Shown piece after piece: positions 27,034-35,473 of a stretch of DNA of 64,000 bases. The translations under genes were made by a program, and so were the position numbers. The stretch covers positions 1-64,000 of the forward strand of contig QQVO01000004.1 of NCBI GenBank assembly GCA_003388505.1, in the 5' to 3' direction. This stretch comes from Planctomycetota bacterium (GTDB taxonomy: Bacteria > Planctomycetota > Planctomycetia > Planctomycetales > Planctomycetaceae). How positions within the stretch are numbered: the stretch's first letter is position 1; every line of letters begins with the position of its first letter. The notes beneath the pieces are model-generated. The model was not told where the DNA came from. It did no database searches and saw nothing but the letters and a program-made list of their open reading frames with translations.

Positions 27034-27623
27034 TGACTCCGGTGATCGAGGCGGCGATCAAGATTCAGGAATTCTGCCAACAAGAGCAGTGGAGATTCTG
27101 CATCATCGGAGGACTCGCAGTATTGCGCTGGGGCGAGCCGCGAGCAACCAGGGACGTTGATGTTGCGTTGTTGACCGGTTTGGGAGGCGAGCAGGACTAC
27201 ATTGATAAACTGACGTCAAGGTTCGCGGAGCGCGAGCCCGGCGCAGCCCGCTTTGCATTGGAGGCGCGAGTGCTCCTGCTCGATGCTGAAAACGGAGTGC
27301 CCCTCGATGTCACGTTCGCCTGGCTTCCCTACGAGGAAAAGCTGATGGAAAGGGCTTCTGACTTTGAATTCGCCCCCGGACAGATGCTTCATACCGCCTC
27401 GTTGGAAGATCTTGTCGTGCTGAAGGCGCTTGCTCCTCGTCCACAGGACGAGACGGACCTTGAAGGCATCATTGCGCGGTCCGACCCCGAGATTGACTGG
27501 AACTACGTAGAAGACAATCTCTCGGAGATGGATCGAATCCTGGAAACGGATGAAGCATCAAGACGTCTATCGGAGGTGCGGCAGCGAGTTCGAGCCGCTT
27601 TCGATGATCCTTCGTCGCTTTGA
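27030..27623 (+). CDS. Nucleotidyltransferase-fold protein (AbiEii/MNT-like)
   Basis: 197 residues from ATG 27030 (27033 is the next choice). The minimal nucleotidyltransferase active-site pattern is present: IIGGLA with G27-G28, the metal-binding pair D42-x-D44 in TRDVDVALL, and a third aspartate, D93, in PLDVTFAWLP. The family transfers nucleotides to RNA, proteins or small molecules; AbiEii and MNT toxins and their antitoxin relatives share this core. The C-terminal part is helical (VLKALAPRPQDETDLEGII). It overlaps the small gene A' by four bases and ends three bases before the DUF1501 gene. That places a probable defence or toxin-antitoxin pair inside a DUF1549-DUF1501 unit. Which partner is toxic is not known. 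Confidence 0.8.
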   Translation: MMTPVIEAAIKIQEFCQQEQWRFCIIGGLAVLRWGEPRATRDVDVALLTGLGGEQDYIDKLTSRFAEREPGAARFALEARVLLLDAENGVPLDVTFAWLPYEEKLMERASDFEFAPGQMLHTASLEDLVVLKALAPRPQDETDLEGIIARSDPEIDWNYVEDNLSEMDRILETDEASRRLSEVRQRVRAAFDDPSSL

Positions 27624-27626
27624 GAA

Positions 27627-29054
27627 ATGACCATGCATTGCAACCGCTACCTCCCCCGCCCCCTCAATCGCCGCCAACTGCTCAGGCAGACAGGCAGCGG
27701 ATTCGGCGCCGCCGCGCTTAGCGCGCTGCTGGCTGACGGTTCGCTCGCTGCGCCCGGCAAAGCGCCCTTTGCGCTCAAGGAGCCGCATCATGAGCCGCGG
27801 GCGAAGCACGTCATCTTTCTGTACATGGACGGTGGTCCCTCACAGGTCGATACGTTCGACCCGAAACCCGCGCTGCAGGCGGAGAACGGCGAGCCATTCA
27901 AAATGGAGATCCAGCCTACGCAGTTCGATAACATCGGCAATTCGCTCGGCTCCCCGTGGCAGTTCCGTCCCGGCGGGGAATGCGGCCTGCCGGTGAGCGA
28001 CCTGTTTCCGCACGTCAGGGAATGCGCCGACGAACTTTGCGTCATTCGCTCGATGACCTCCGAGTTCCCCGAGCACACCAACGCCAATTACTTCCTGCAC
28101 ACGGGCCACGGCTTGCAGGGGCGGCCCAGTATGGGCGCCTGGTGCGCATACGGACTCGGTTCCGAATGCCAGAACCTGCCCGGCTACATCGTCCTCAACG
28201 GCGGACTCATCCCCCCCGGCGGCCTGGAGTGTTTCGGCAGCGGATTTCTGCCCGCCACCTATCAAGGCTCCGTCTTCAAGAAGGGCGCCACGCCCGTCGC
28301 CGATGTCACCCGGCTGGAACCGACCGATGCGGCCCAACTCCGCAAATTGGAGTTGATGCGACGCCTGGACGAGAGCGTCATCGAACGGGCCGGAAAACAG
28401 GACGCGCTTGAATCGGCGATCGCCAACTACGAACTTGCGTTCCGCATGCAGACCGCCGTCCCCGACCTGATGGACATCGCGCAGGAAACGCCCGCCACCC
28501 AGCAGATGTACGGCCTCAACCACGAATGGCCCGGCACACAGACCTTCGGCCACGCCTGCCTCGTCGCCCGCCGGTTGGTCGAGCGCGGCGTCCGCTTCAT
28601 TCAACTCACCTGCCCCGGCGGCAACGGAGACCGCTGGGATCAGCACTCAGGTCTCCGCGACGGCCACGAAAAGAACGCCCGTTCCGTCGATCAGCCGATC
28701 GCCGCGCTGATCAGCGATCTCAAGGCCCGCGGACTCCTGGATGAAACGCTCATCATCTGGGCCGGCGAATTCGGCAGAACGCCCTTCGCACAGGGGACCG
28801 ACGGCCGCGACCACAACCCGTTCGGCTACACCGTCTGGATGGCCGGCGGCGGAGTCAAGGGCGGCTTGGCCTACGGCGCGACTGACGAGTACGGCTATCA
28901 CGCCATCGAGAACAAACTCGAGATGCACGACCTGCATGCCACGATGTTGCACCTGCTCGGGATTGACCACGAGCGCCTGACCGTTCGCTTCTCCGGCCGG
29001 GATATGCGGCTGACGGACGTCTTTGGACATGTGGTGACGGACATCATCGCATAA
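27627..29054 (+). CDS. DUF1501 protein with Tat signal
   Basis: 475 residues. The N-terminus carries a Tat-like signal (RRQLLRQTGSGFGAAALSALL, twin arginines at 15-16), so it is exported folded. The body has the alkaline-phosphatase-superfamily-like features of DUF1501: VIFLYMDGGPSQVDTFDPKP near 50, GPSMGAWCAYGLGSE-type motif, WDQHSGLRDGHEKNARSVDQPI, and IIWAGEFGRTPFAQGTDGRDHNPFGY. These proteins are usually encoded directly after DUF1549 genes and are thought to act with them on sulfated or other carbohydrates; the reaction is unproven. Fragments of a second copy lie upstream (26655) and downstream (29711). A palindromic repeat begins right after the stop codon. Confidence 0.9.
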   Translation: MTMHCNRYLPRPLNRRQLLRQTGSGFGAAALSALLADGSLAAPGKAPFALKEPHHEPRAKHVIFLYMDGGPSQVDTFDPKPALQAENGEPFKMEIQPTQFDNIGNSLGSPWQFRPGGECGLPVSDLFPHVRECADELCVIRSMTSEFPEHTNANYFLHTGHGLQGRPSMGAWCAYGLGSECQNLPGYIVLNGGLIPPGGLECFGSGFLPATYQGSVFKKGATPVADVTRLEPTDAAQLRKLELMRRLDESVIERAGKQDALESAIANYELAFRMQTAVPDLMDIAQETPATQQMYGLNHEWPGTQTFGHACLVARRLVERGVRFIQLTCPGGNGDRWDQHSGLRDGHEKNARSVDQPIAALISDLKARGLLDETLIIWAGEFGRTPFAQGTDGRDHNPFGYTVWMAGGGVKGGLAYGATDEYGYHAIENKLEMHDLHATMLHLLGIDHERLTVRFSGRDMRLTDVFGHVVTDIIA

Positions 29055-29129
29055 CAAGTAGGGCCGGCTGTGCCGGCCGCCGACTGACGGTTGGTCGATT
29101 CCGGCCGGCACAGCCGGCCCTACTTGGCT
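29055..29129. repeat. Palindromic repeat element, complete copy 1
   Basis: Left half GTAGGGCCGGCTGTGCCGGC (29058-29077) and right half GCCGGCACAGCCGGCCCTAC (29104-29123) are inverted copies separated by a 26-base spacer. The last 35 bases (29095-29129) are repeated without any mismatch at 29677-29711. Confidence 0.85.
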
Positions 29130-29560
29130 CACGCCGCACGATACGCGGCGATATGCCGAAGCGCCACTACGACCGCAACGGTACCGGCGATGAAGAACCA
29201 TAGGAATGCGGTGAGACCGCCAAGAACGACTATGACAATGCCCAATCCATATCGCACCGCCATCCAGATCCAAAGCGGGCTGGCGTAAATGAAGACCACT
29301 ATTCCGATTCGTCCGAGTATTCTGTCGACAAAACAAGACGACGATTTCATCGTGCTGTGATTGCTGGTCCGCAGCGCGAGAGCAGCCCCGACGAAGAACC
29401 CAATCGGGGCGGCAACCGCTGCACCGGCGAAACCGCCAACGAAGAAACCCAGCCCGACGAGCACGACCGTCAAGCTGATTGATGAAATGAGCGTCAATGT
29501 CACAGGGCCATCCACATCCAGCTCCCACCAATGTGCGGAACTGTCGTTGGACTGGCCCAT
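29129..29560 (-). CDS. Small membrane protein of unknown function
   Basis: 143 residues. The start at ATG 29560 is chosen because GAGGAG lies 6 bases upstream; ATG 29593 and TTG 29632 are longer options without such a site. Three to four hydrophobic helices are visible, including VTLTLISSISLTVVLVGLGF, FAGAAVAAPIGFFVGAALAL and YGLGIVIVVLGGLTAFLWFF, with short charged loops. No family was recognised. The gene is flanked by identical 35-base direct repeats (29095-29129 and 29677-29711), and its strand is opposite to its neighbours, so it may have arrived with or been duplicated by repeat recombination. Confidence 0.6.
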   Translation of the reverse strand: MGQSNDSSAHWWELDVDGPVTLTLISSISLTVVLVGLGFFVGGFAGAAVAAPIGFFVGAALALRTSNHSTMKSSSCFVDRILGRIGIVVFIYASPLWIWMAVRYGLGIVIVVLGGLTAFLWFFIAGTVAVVVALRHIAAYRAA

Positions 29561-29676
29561 TTCTGACTCCTCACTTGTTTTCGGAGTTGGCATCGATCTT
29601 ACATCATAGCCAGGTTTTTTTGACTTCGGCAAGCCTTGACACGGCGCGACACCACGCCTTCAAGACTATCGCTATA

Positions 29677-29768
29677 TCGATTCCGGCCGGCACAGCCGGC
29701 CCTACTTGGCTTTGGACATGTGGTGACCGACATCATTGCGTAGCAAGCAGGGCCGGCTGTGCCGGCCA
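29677..29768. repeat. Palindromic repeat halves flanking the DUF1501 3' remnant
   Basis: A right half (29677-29711, identical over 35 bases to 29095-29129) is followed by 33 bases of DUF1501 tail, then by a left half CAGGGCCGGCTGTGCCGGCC (29748-29767). The order right half - gene tail - left half is what tandem duplication of [gene tail + element] would leave. Confidence 0.8.
29711..29743 (+). pseudogene. 3' remnant of a second DUF1501 gene
   Basis: The frame reads FGHVVTDIIA and stops at TAG (29741-29743), the same as the last ten residues of the intact DUF1501 protein. Differences from 29022-29054 are at third codon positions (ACG/ACC, ATC/ATT, GCA/GCG) and in the stop codon (TAA/TAG). All are silent, which suggests the fragment derives from a gene that diverged under selection. 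Both copies are followed by the same CAAG(T/C)AGGGCCGG repeat. Confidence 0.75.
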
Positions 29769-29830
29769 GTCGGCAGGCCCCTCGAGTGAGCCCAACGAGT
29801 AGACGATGTCGAGGGACCGACGAATGGGCC

Positions 29831-29864
29831 GCGGATGACGCGGATTGAACGGATTCTCGCTGAT
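29831..29864. repeat. Partial copy of the large dispersed repeat
   Basis: GCGGATGACGCGGATTGAAC followed by GGATTCTCGCTGAT matches the first part of the 37054 and 44237 repeats (GCGGATGAC, CGGATTG, GATTTTCGCTGAT). Only this short piece is present. Confidence 0.55.
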
Positions 29865-29883
29865 CGTCTTGCGTGGAACTCAG

Positions 29884-29952
29884 CAAGTAGGTCGGCTGTG
29901 CCGGCCGACGACTATTGCTTTGTCGATTCCGGCCGGCACAGCCGGCCCTACT
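29884..29952. repeat. Palindromic repeat element, complete copy 2
   Basis: Left half CAAGTAGGTCGGCTGTGCCG (29884-29903) and right half 29923-29952, the latter identical to the first 30 bases of 29095-29129. It lies 100 bases upstream of the WD40 gene start. Confidence 0.8.
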
Positions 29953-30053
29953 GGACTCTTGCGCACCGATCGCCTTGCTGCAACGCATCAGACAGTTCTG
30001 ATACGATTTCCGTCAGCTGGAGGAGTCGGAATCCGCGATCGGAGATCAAAGCA

Positions 30054-33000
30054 ATGCTCGCATTCCAGCGCAAACAGAACGCGCTCGTGTTTTTCGCTCT
30101 CTTGGCGCTGCTCGCGCTCACCTCAGCCCCTTCCGATGCTCAGGATGAAGCGGCCGAGCCCCTCGTCCTTGAAGGGCACGAATCCGCCGTCAACATGGCC
30201 AGCTTCACGCCCGACGGCGAGCAGGTCGTCACGGTCAGTTCCGACCACACCGCGATTCTCTGGGACGCCGAGACAGGCGAAGTAATCAAGACGTTCGAAG
30301 CGCACACCGCCCCCATCTCCTGTCTCTCGATCAGCGCCGACGGACGACTGCTTGTCACCGGCGCTCAGGACAACACGCTCCGACTCTGGGATCTCCCCCA
30401 ATCACGTCCCCAGAAACAACTGGTCCTCCACGAGGGAACGCTCTCCACGTTCGCGCTCAGCGGCGATTCAACCAGTTTCCTCTCGGTCGGCGCGGACAAG
30501 GCCGTCCGCTTTGGTCCCTGGTCGAGTGATGAGCAGGCTCAGTCCGCGCCCGGTCACGAAGTGTCCGTCTCGGCAGCCGCCATGCGCAGCGACAATGCCC
30601 TCTTCGCCACCGGAGACGAACAGGGAACCGTGCTCATCTGGAGCCCGTTTCTGGAAGGACCGCAGGGCACACTCGGCGCCCACACAGGTCCGGTCAGCGC
30701 GATCGCCTTTCATCCCAATAATCAGCAATTCCTCACCGCCGGCGCCGACGGCCGCCTCAAGCTGTGGCAGCTTCCGATCGCACCGGCGAAAGAACTGGCC
30801 GGCGAATCCGGCGTGCTGCGCACAGTCACCGCTCCCACAAACCAGCCATGGAGCGTCGTCGCCGGCGACGACAAGACAATCCGCGTCTTCAACACGACCA
30901 CCGGTGAGTTGGTCCGCGAAATCCCCGGCCACGAAGCCTCGATCGGCGTGCTCGCCGTCAGCCCGAACAACGCTCTCCTCGCCAGCGGCGATGACTCCGG
31001 AGCCGTTCGCTTCTGGAACCTCAATGACGGCGCTGACCGATTGTCCGTCGCCGGTCACACCGGACCGGTGCGGTCCGCTGCGTTTCTTCCCGACAACGCC
31101 CGCCTCGCGACCACAGGCGAGGACGGAACGCTCAGGCTCTGGAAGTTGCCCATCGCCCGGCAACCGCTCGCGGGGCACTCCCAGCCGATCCGCGCCGTCG
31201 CCGCCAGCCCGGATGGGCAGATGTTCGCGACCGCATCGGACGATCGTACAGTCAGGGTGTGGAACGCCGCCGGCCAGGCGACCCGAGCGCTTCAGGGATT
31301 CGAGCAACCGGTCCGGTCGCTGGAGTTCCGCAGGGACGGGACACAACTGGCGACGGGAGACGCCGCCGGCGTCATTCGGCTCTTCAACCCGGCCGATGGG
31401 GCGCTGCAAGCCACGTACGGCGGACATGCCGCACCGGTCCTGCATCTCGCGTATGCACCGGAAGGGAATCACCTCGACAGCGCCGGGGAGGACGGCACGC
31501 TCAAGCGTTGGATGCTTCCCCCGCCCGCCGCCCGCGTTCTGACAGGCCATCCACAACCGGTGCAATCGGTTGCCATGACGAACGACGGGAAACAGACAGT
31601 GAGCGGCGGCGCGGATGGCACAGTCCGCGTTTGGGATGCAGAAACCGGCCAGGCCGTCCGCACGCTTGAAGGCCAGGAGGGCCCCGTCAAGTCGGTCTCC
31701 CTCAGTGAAGACGACACGCTCATCGCCGCCGCCGGCGACGCCGGCAACGTCAGGTTCTGGAAAGCGGCCGACGGCGCGCCCTCCGAACTCCTTCCCGGCC
31801 ATGCCGGCCCGATTGCCGCAGTCGCCGTCAGTGCGAAACGCAACCTCGCCGCCACGGGGGACGCCGACGGCGTCGTTCGCCTCTGGCGGTTGGGAGTTGA
31901 GCGAACGCAATTTCCCGGAGAAGCCTCCCCGATCACCGCCGCCCGCGTCAGTCCCGATGGAAAGCGGATCGTCCTCGGAACGACTGTCGGCGAACGCCCG
32001 GCTCTCGTTATCCGGGATACGAAAACCGGCGAGACTCTGGCCACACTGCTGGGACACGAGGCCCCGGTCACCGCCGTCGCCTTCGGAAACAACTCCAGAC
32101 TCATCTCCGGCAGCGCCGACAAGACGGCCCGCGTCTGGGATCTGGCCGACCCGAAGTTTGCTCAAATCGGCATGCTGGCCGATCATGCCGGCCCTGTTCT
32201 CGCTGTCGCTCTCAGTGAAGAAGGCGATGTCGCCTGGTCCTCCGGAACCGAAAACGTCATCCGGCAGTGGACGGTCGCCGACGGCGCGGAAGTCCGCCAG
32301 ATCGCCGGCCACGGCACCACCGTCACAGCTTTGGAGACGGCGAAGGAACGACTGATCTCCGGTTCCATGGACGGCACTCTGCGGATCTGGAATCCTGCCG
32401 ACGGCGCCGCAGTACGAACAATCAACCACGGGGCGGCGGTCCACTCGTTCGACGTGATGACAGCCGGCGATCAGTTGCGGATCGTCTCGGGAGGTGCCGA
32501 CAAGAACGGCAAGATCTTTAGTGCCGCGGACGGCCAACTCCTGGCCACCCTCGCCGGCGCAGCCGACGTCGTCACGCACGTCGCCGTCTCACCGGACGGA
32601 GAACGCATCGCCTGCAATTCGGCCGACGGCGTCCGCGTGTGGGATCAAGACGGAATCCCGATCGAGCGAATCGTCACCGATGTGCCGTTTGATGCGGCGG
32701 CCGGTTTTCGTGCCGACTCTCGCACAGTCCTGCTGGCAACCACCGATGGAGTCATCCGCGTCCAGCCCTCGCGCGTGCAGTCCCTCCTCACCGGCCACGA
32801 GGGCCCCGTCACGGCAGTCGCGTTCACGGCAGATGGGACGCATCTCATCAGCGGCGGGGCCGACAAGACTGTCAGAACATGGGCGACGGCAGACGGCGCG
32901 TCCTTGAGAACACTCACCGGTGCGGCAGACGCCGTCACGAGCCTGTCGGTCTCCGCCGAACACAAGCGCGTCGCCGCCGCCGCGGGAGCAGGAGGCGTTC

Positions 33001-35411
33001 GCGTGTGGGACGCGGCGGTGCTCACCAAACCGGGTGGACCCGCCATTAAGCCGCCGGTAGTCCTTCCAGCCGAGCAACCAATTCGCAGCGTCAGCTTCAG
33101 CGGCGACGGACAGTTCCTCGCGACATGCGGCGACGACCAGACCGTCAGAGTCTGGCACGTCGAGAAGTCCGTCGAACTCGAACGCTTCACCGGACACACC
33201 GCCGCGGCAACGAGCGTGGCCTTCGCACGGGACGCCCGGCGGCTCGTTTCCGGTGCGGCCGACAACTCCGCCCGCGTGTGGGATCTGTCGGCCGAACTGA
33301 TCGCAGTGACGGAGAATCCAGCCGCGCAGATCAGCGTCCTCTCCGGTGACCTCGGGTTCGCGTCGATCGACGGTTCATCGCCGCATCTCACGCTCTGGTC
33401 GGCCGATGACGGACCGCAGCCTGCCTTTGAGAAATCAGAGCGACCCCTCACCGATTTCGCTGTTTCTCCCGACGGCGAACATCTCTGCACGGTCGATGCG
33501 GAAGGCGTCCTCCGCTTGCTGTCCCTGCCGGAGGGTGAGCAACTCGCCGTCGTTGGAACCGGTTCCCCCGTGACGTCCCTGGCCTACAGTCCCGACAACA
33601 CGAAGATCGCCGCCAGCGACGAGCAGCACCGCCTGCGGATTTACGATGCCGGGACTCTCCGCCTGCTCGAGCAGCACTCCACAACTTCAACGGCGGTCGA
33701 TATCGCCGTCGGAGCCGAAGCCGCGACCATTCTCACGGCGGAAGCCGAGCCGACCCCTTACTTGACCACGTCATCGCTGACCATGCTGATCGACGCACAC
33801 GAGGGGCCTGCAACGAGTGGCGCCGTCGCGGCCAACGGCCAATTCGCGGTGACGGTGGGAGAAGACCGGGCCGTCCATCTCTGGAATCTCGCCGACGGCA
33901 GCCTCACGCGGTCGTTTGAAGGAGCCGCAGAATCGCTCACCTGTCTCGCCCTCACGCCCGATGCGACGAAAGTCATCGCAGCCGGAGCGGCCGGCGTCGT
34001 TCACATCTGGAACACGGCCGACGCAGCGGAACTGATGACGATCAACCACGGCGCGCCGATCGCCGCCCTGCACTGCAGCCCTGACGGGACCAAGCTCGCC
34101 ACCGGCGGAGACGACGACACCGTCCGCGTCTGGGATCTCGTCACCGGCAATGAGTTGCAGTATTTCTCCGGGCACGAAGCGGCGGTCACGGGAGTCAGAT
34201 TCGGTTCCGACAATCGCACACTCACTTCGGTCGGCGAGGACAAGTCGGCCCGCGTCTGGATGCTCAGTGCCGTCTGGGCCGGCGCAGCACACGATGGAGC
34301 AGTGCACGACCTTGAGCTGCAGACCGGCGGCGCACAGGTCGCGACCTGCGGAGCCGACGGACGCATTGCGGTCTGGAACTCCGCCAACGGCCAACTCGCT
34401 CGTGAAATCGAAGCCGAAACCGAATCACTGTCAATCGTCATTCGCCCCGACAACTCCCGCCTCGCGGCCGGTGGAGCCGACGGCGTTGTCCGCGTCTTCA
34501 ACTTCGGCAACGGCGCGCCGCTCTTCGAACTTCCGGGGAACGAGAGCGTCTCCGCCCTCGCTTACAGCCCCGACAACCAGAAACTCGGCGTCTGCGCGGC
34601 GCAATCGCTCACCGTCTATGGGCCGCCGGTTCCCGCCCAACAGGGCGTCGAACTGGCCCGGCACCAGTCGATCGCGGCCGATTCCGAGCTGACCGACCTC
34701 CATTTCGCTTCGGACAACCGGCGGATGTTCGTCTCCGACGTCGACGGCCGTCTGAGCGAATGGACCTATGCCACGCCCGGCCCTGTGCGGCAATTCAATC
34801 ATGGCGGATCGGTCTTCGGCGTCGCGATCAACGGTGACGGCACAACGATCGTCTCCTGCAGCGCCGACCAGACCGTCAGAGTCTGGAACGCCGAAACCGG
34901 ACAACAGCGGGCCCAGTTGAACGGCCACCAGGGACCGGTCTACGCCATCGCACTTTCAGGCGACGCCGCCCTCGCTCTCTCCGCCGGAGCCGACAGCACG
35001 CTCCGCCTGTGGGATATCGCCGGCGGACGTCAGCTTAAACAACTGCCGGCGGGCGACGGCAACGTCTACTCCATCGCGATCAATCCCGAGGGAACGCTCT
35101 TCGCCACGGCCGGAAGCGATCGGACCGTGCGCATTTACGATCTGCTGACCGGCGAGGAACAACGAGCAATGACCGGTCACTCCGACTTCATCCACAGCGT
35201 CGCGTTCAGCCCCGCCGGCAACCGCCTCCTTTCGTACGGATACGCCGGGAATCTCATCGTCTGGAATCCGGCGGACGGGGCGCAGGTCTACGGCGGTGAA
35301 GTGGGGCGCGTCGGAAATTACGCAGCCTGGTCGCCGGACGGAACTCGCGTCGTTGTTGCCAACGGCAACGGCACGGCCGAGATCGCCGATCTCCCGCCCG
35401 AAGCCCGGTAG
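30054..35411 (+). CDS. Giant secreted WD40-repeat protein
   Basis: 1785 residues from ATG 30054; the frame is open for 73 further codons upstream, but only this start gives a signal peptide (MLAFQRKQNALVFFALLALL, cleavage after SDA). Counting by eye, the mature chain divides into 42 WD-type blades of 38-46 residues, many of the canonical form GH-GPV-AVAFS-DG--L-SG-ADKTVRVWD. Blades 3, 15, 21, 26, 29 and 36 are divergent. Forty-two equals six seven-bladed propellers, which would make a rigid string of beta-propellers outside the cytoplasm. No catalytic, cytochrome or membrane-anchor segment was seen. Such proteins usually act as scaffolds. It is a single gene, 63 bases from a convergent lipoprotein gene. 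Confidence 0.9.
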   Translation: MLAFQRKQNALVFFALLALLALTSAPSDAQDEAAEPLVLEGHESAVNMASFTPDGEQVVTVSSDHTAILWDAETGEVIKTFEAHTAPISCLSISADGRLLVTGAQDNTLRLWDLPQSRPQKQLVLHEGTLSTFALSGDSTSFLSVGADKAVRFGPWSSDEQAQSAPGHEVSVSAAAMRSDNALFATGDEQGTVLIWSPFLEGPQGTLGAHTGPVSAIAFHPNNQQFLTAGADGRLKLWQLPIAPAKELAGESGVLRTVTAPTNQPWSVVAGDDKTIRVFNTTTGELVREIPGHEASIGVLAVSPNNALLASGDDSGAVRFWNLNDGADRLSVAGHTGPVRSAAFLPDNARLATTGEDGTLRLWKLPIARQPLAGHSQPIRAVAASPDGQMFATASDDRTVRVWNAAGQATRALQGFEQPVRSLEFRRDGTQLATGDAAGVIRLFNPADGALQATYGGHAAPVLHLAYAPEGNHLDSAGEDGTLKRWMLPPPAARVLTGHPQPVQSVAMTNDGKQTVSGGADGTVRVWDAETGQAVRTLEGQEGPVKSVSLSEDDTLIAAAGDAGNVRFWKAADGAPSELLPGHAGPIAAVAVSAKRNLAATGDADGVVRLWRLGVERTQFPGEASPITAARVSPDGKRIVLGTTVGERPALVIRDTKTGETLATLLGHEAPVTAVAFGNNSRLISGSADKTARVWDLADPKFAQIGMLADHAGPVLAVALSEEGDVAWSSGTENVIRQWTVADGAEVRQIAGHGTTVTALETAKERLISGSMDGTLRIWNPADGAAVRTINHGAAVHSFDVMTAGDQLRIVSGGADKNGKIFSAADGQLLATLAGAADVVTHVAVSPDGERIACNSADGVRVWDQDGIPIERIVTDVPFDAAAGFRADSRTVLLATTDGVIRVQPSRVQSLLTGHEGPVTAVAFTADGTHLISGGADKTVRTWATADGASLRTLTGAADAVTSLSVSAEHKRVAAAAGAGGVRVWDAAVLTKPGGPAIKPPVVLPAEQPIRSVSFSGDGQFLATCGDDQTVRVWHVEKSVELERFTGHTAAATSVAFARDARRLVSGAADNSARVWDLSAELIAVTENPAAQISVLSGDLGFASIDGSSPHLTLWSADDGPQPAFEKSERPLTDFAVSPDGEHLCTVDAEGVLRLLSLPEGEQLAVVGTGSPVTSLAYSPDNTKIAASDEQHRLRIYDAGTLRLLEQHSTTSTAVDIAVGAEAATILTAEAEPTPYLTTSSLTMLIDAHEGPATSGAVAANGQFAVTVGEDRAVHLWNLADGSLTRSFEGAAESLTCLALTPDATKVIAAGAAGVVHIWNTADAAELMTINHGAPIAALHCSPDGTKLATGGDDDTVRVWDLVTGNELQYFSGHEAAVTGVRFGSDNRTLTSVGEDKSARVWMLSAVWAGAAHDGAVHDLELQTGGAQVATCGADGRIAVWNSANGQLAREIEAETESLSIVIRPDNSRLAAGGADGVVRVFNFGNGAPLFELPGNESVSALAYSPDNQKLGVCAAQSLTVYGPPVPAQQGVELARHQSIAADSELTDLHFASDNRRMFVSDVDGRLSEWTYATPGPVRQFNHGGSVFGVAINGDGTTIVSCSADQTVRVWNAETGQQRAQLNGHQGPVYAIALSGDAALALSAGADSTLRLWDIAGGRQLKQLPAGDGNVYSIAINPEGTLFATAGSDRTVRIYDLLTGEEQRAMTGHSDFIHSVAFSPAGNRLLSYGYAGNLIVWNPADGAQVYGGEVGRVGNYAAWSPDGTRVVVANGNGTAEIADLPPEAR

Positions 35412-35473
35412 ATCAACGCACCCAATACGCGTCCCTCCGTTGCGCACGCAGCCTGCCTCTGCATCTCACTTCA

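Noticed and set aside
30054-35411. Internal DNA tandem repeat in the WD40 gene
   Set aside because: The blades repeat at protein level but the DNA of neighbouring blades differs widely; no recent tandem duplication is visible.
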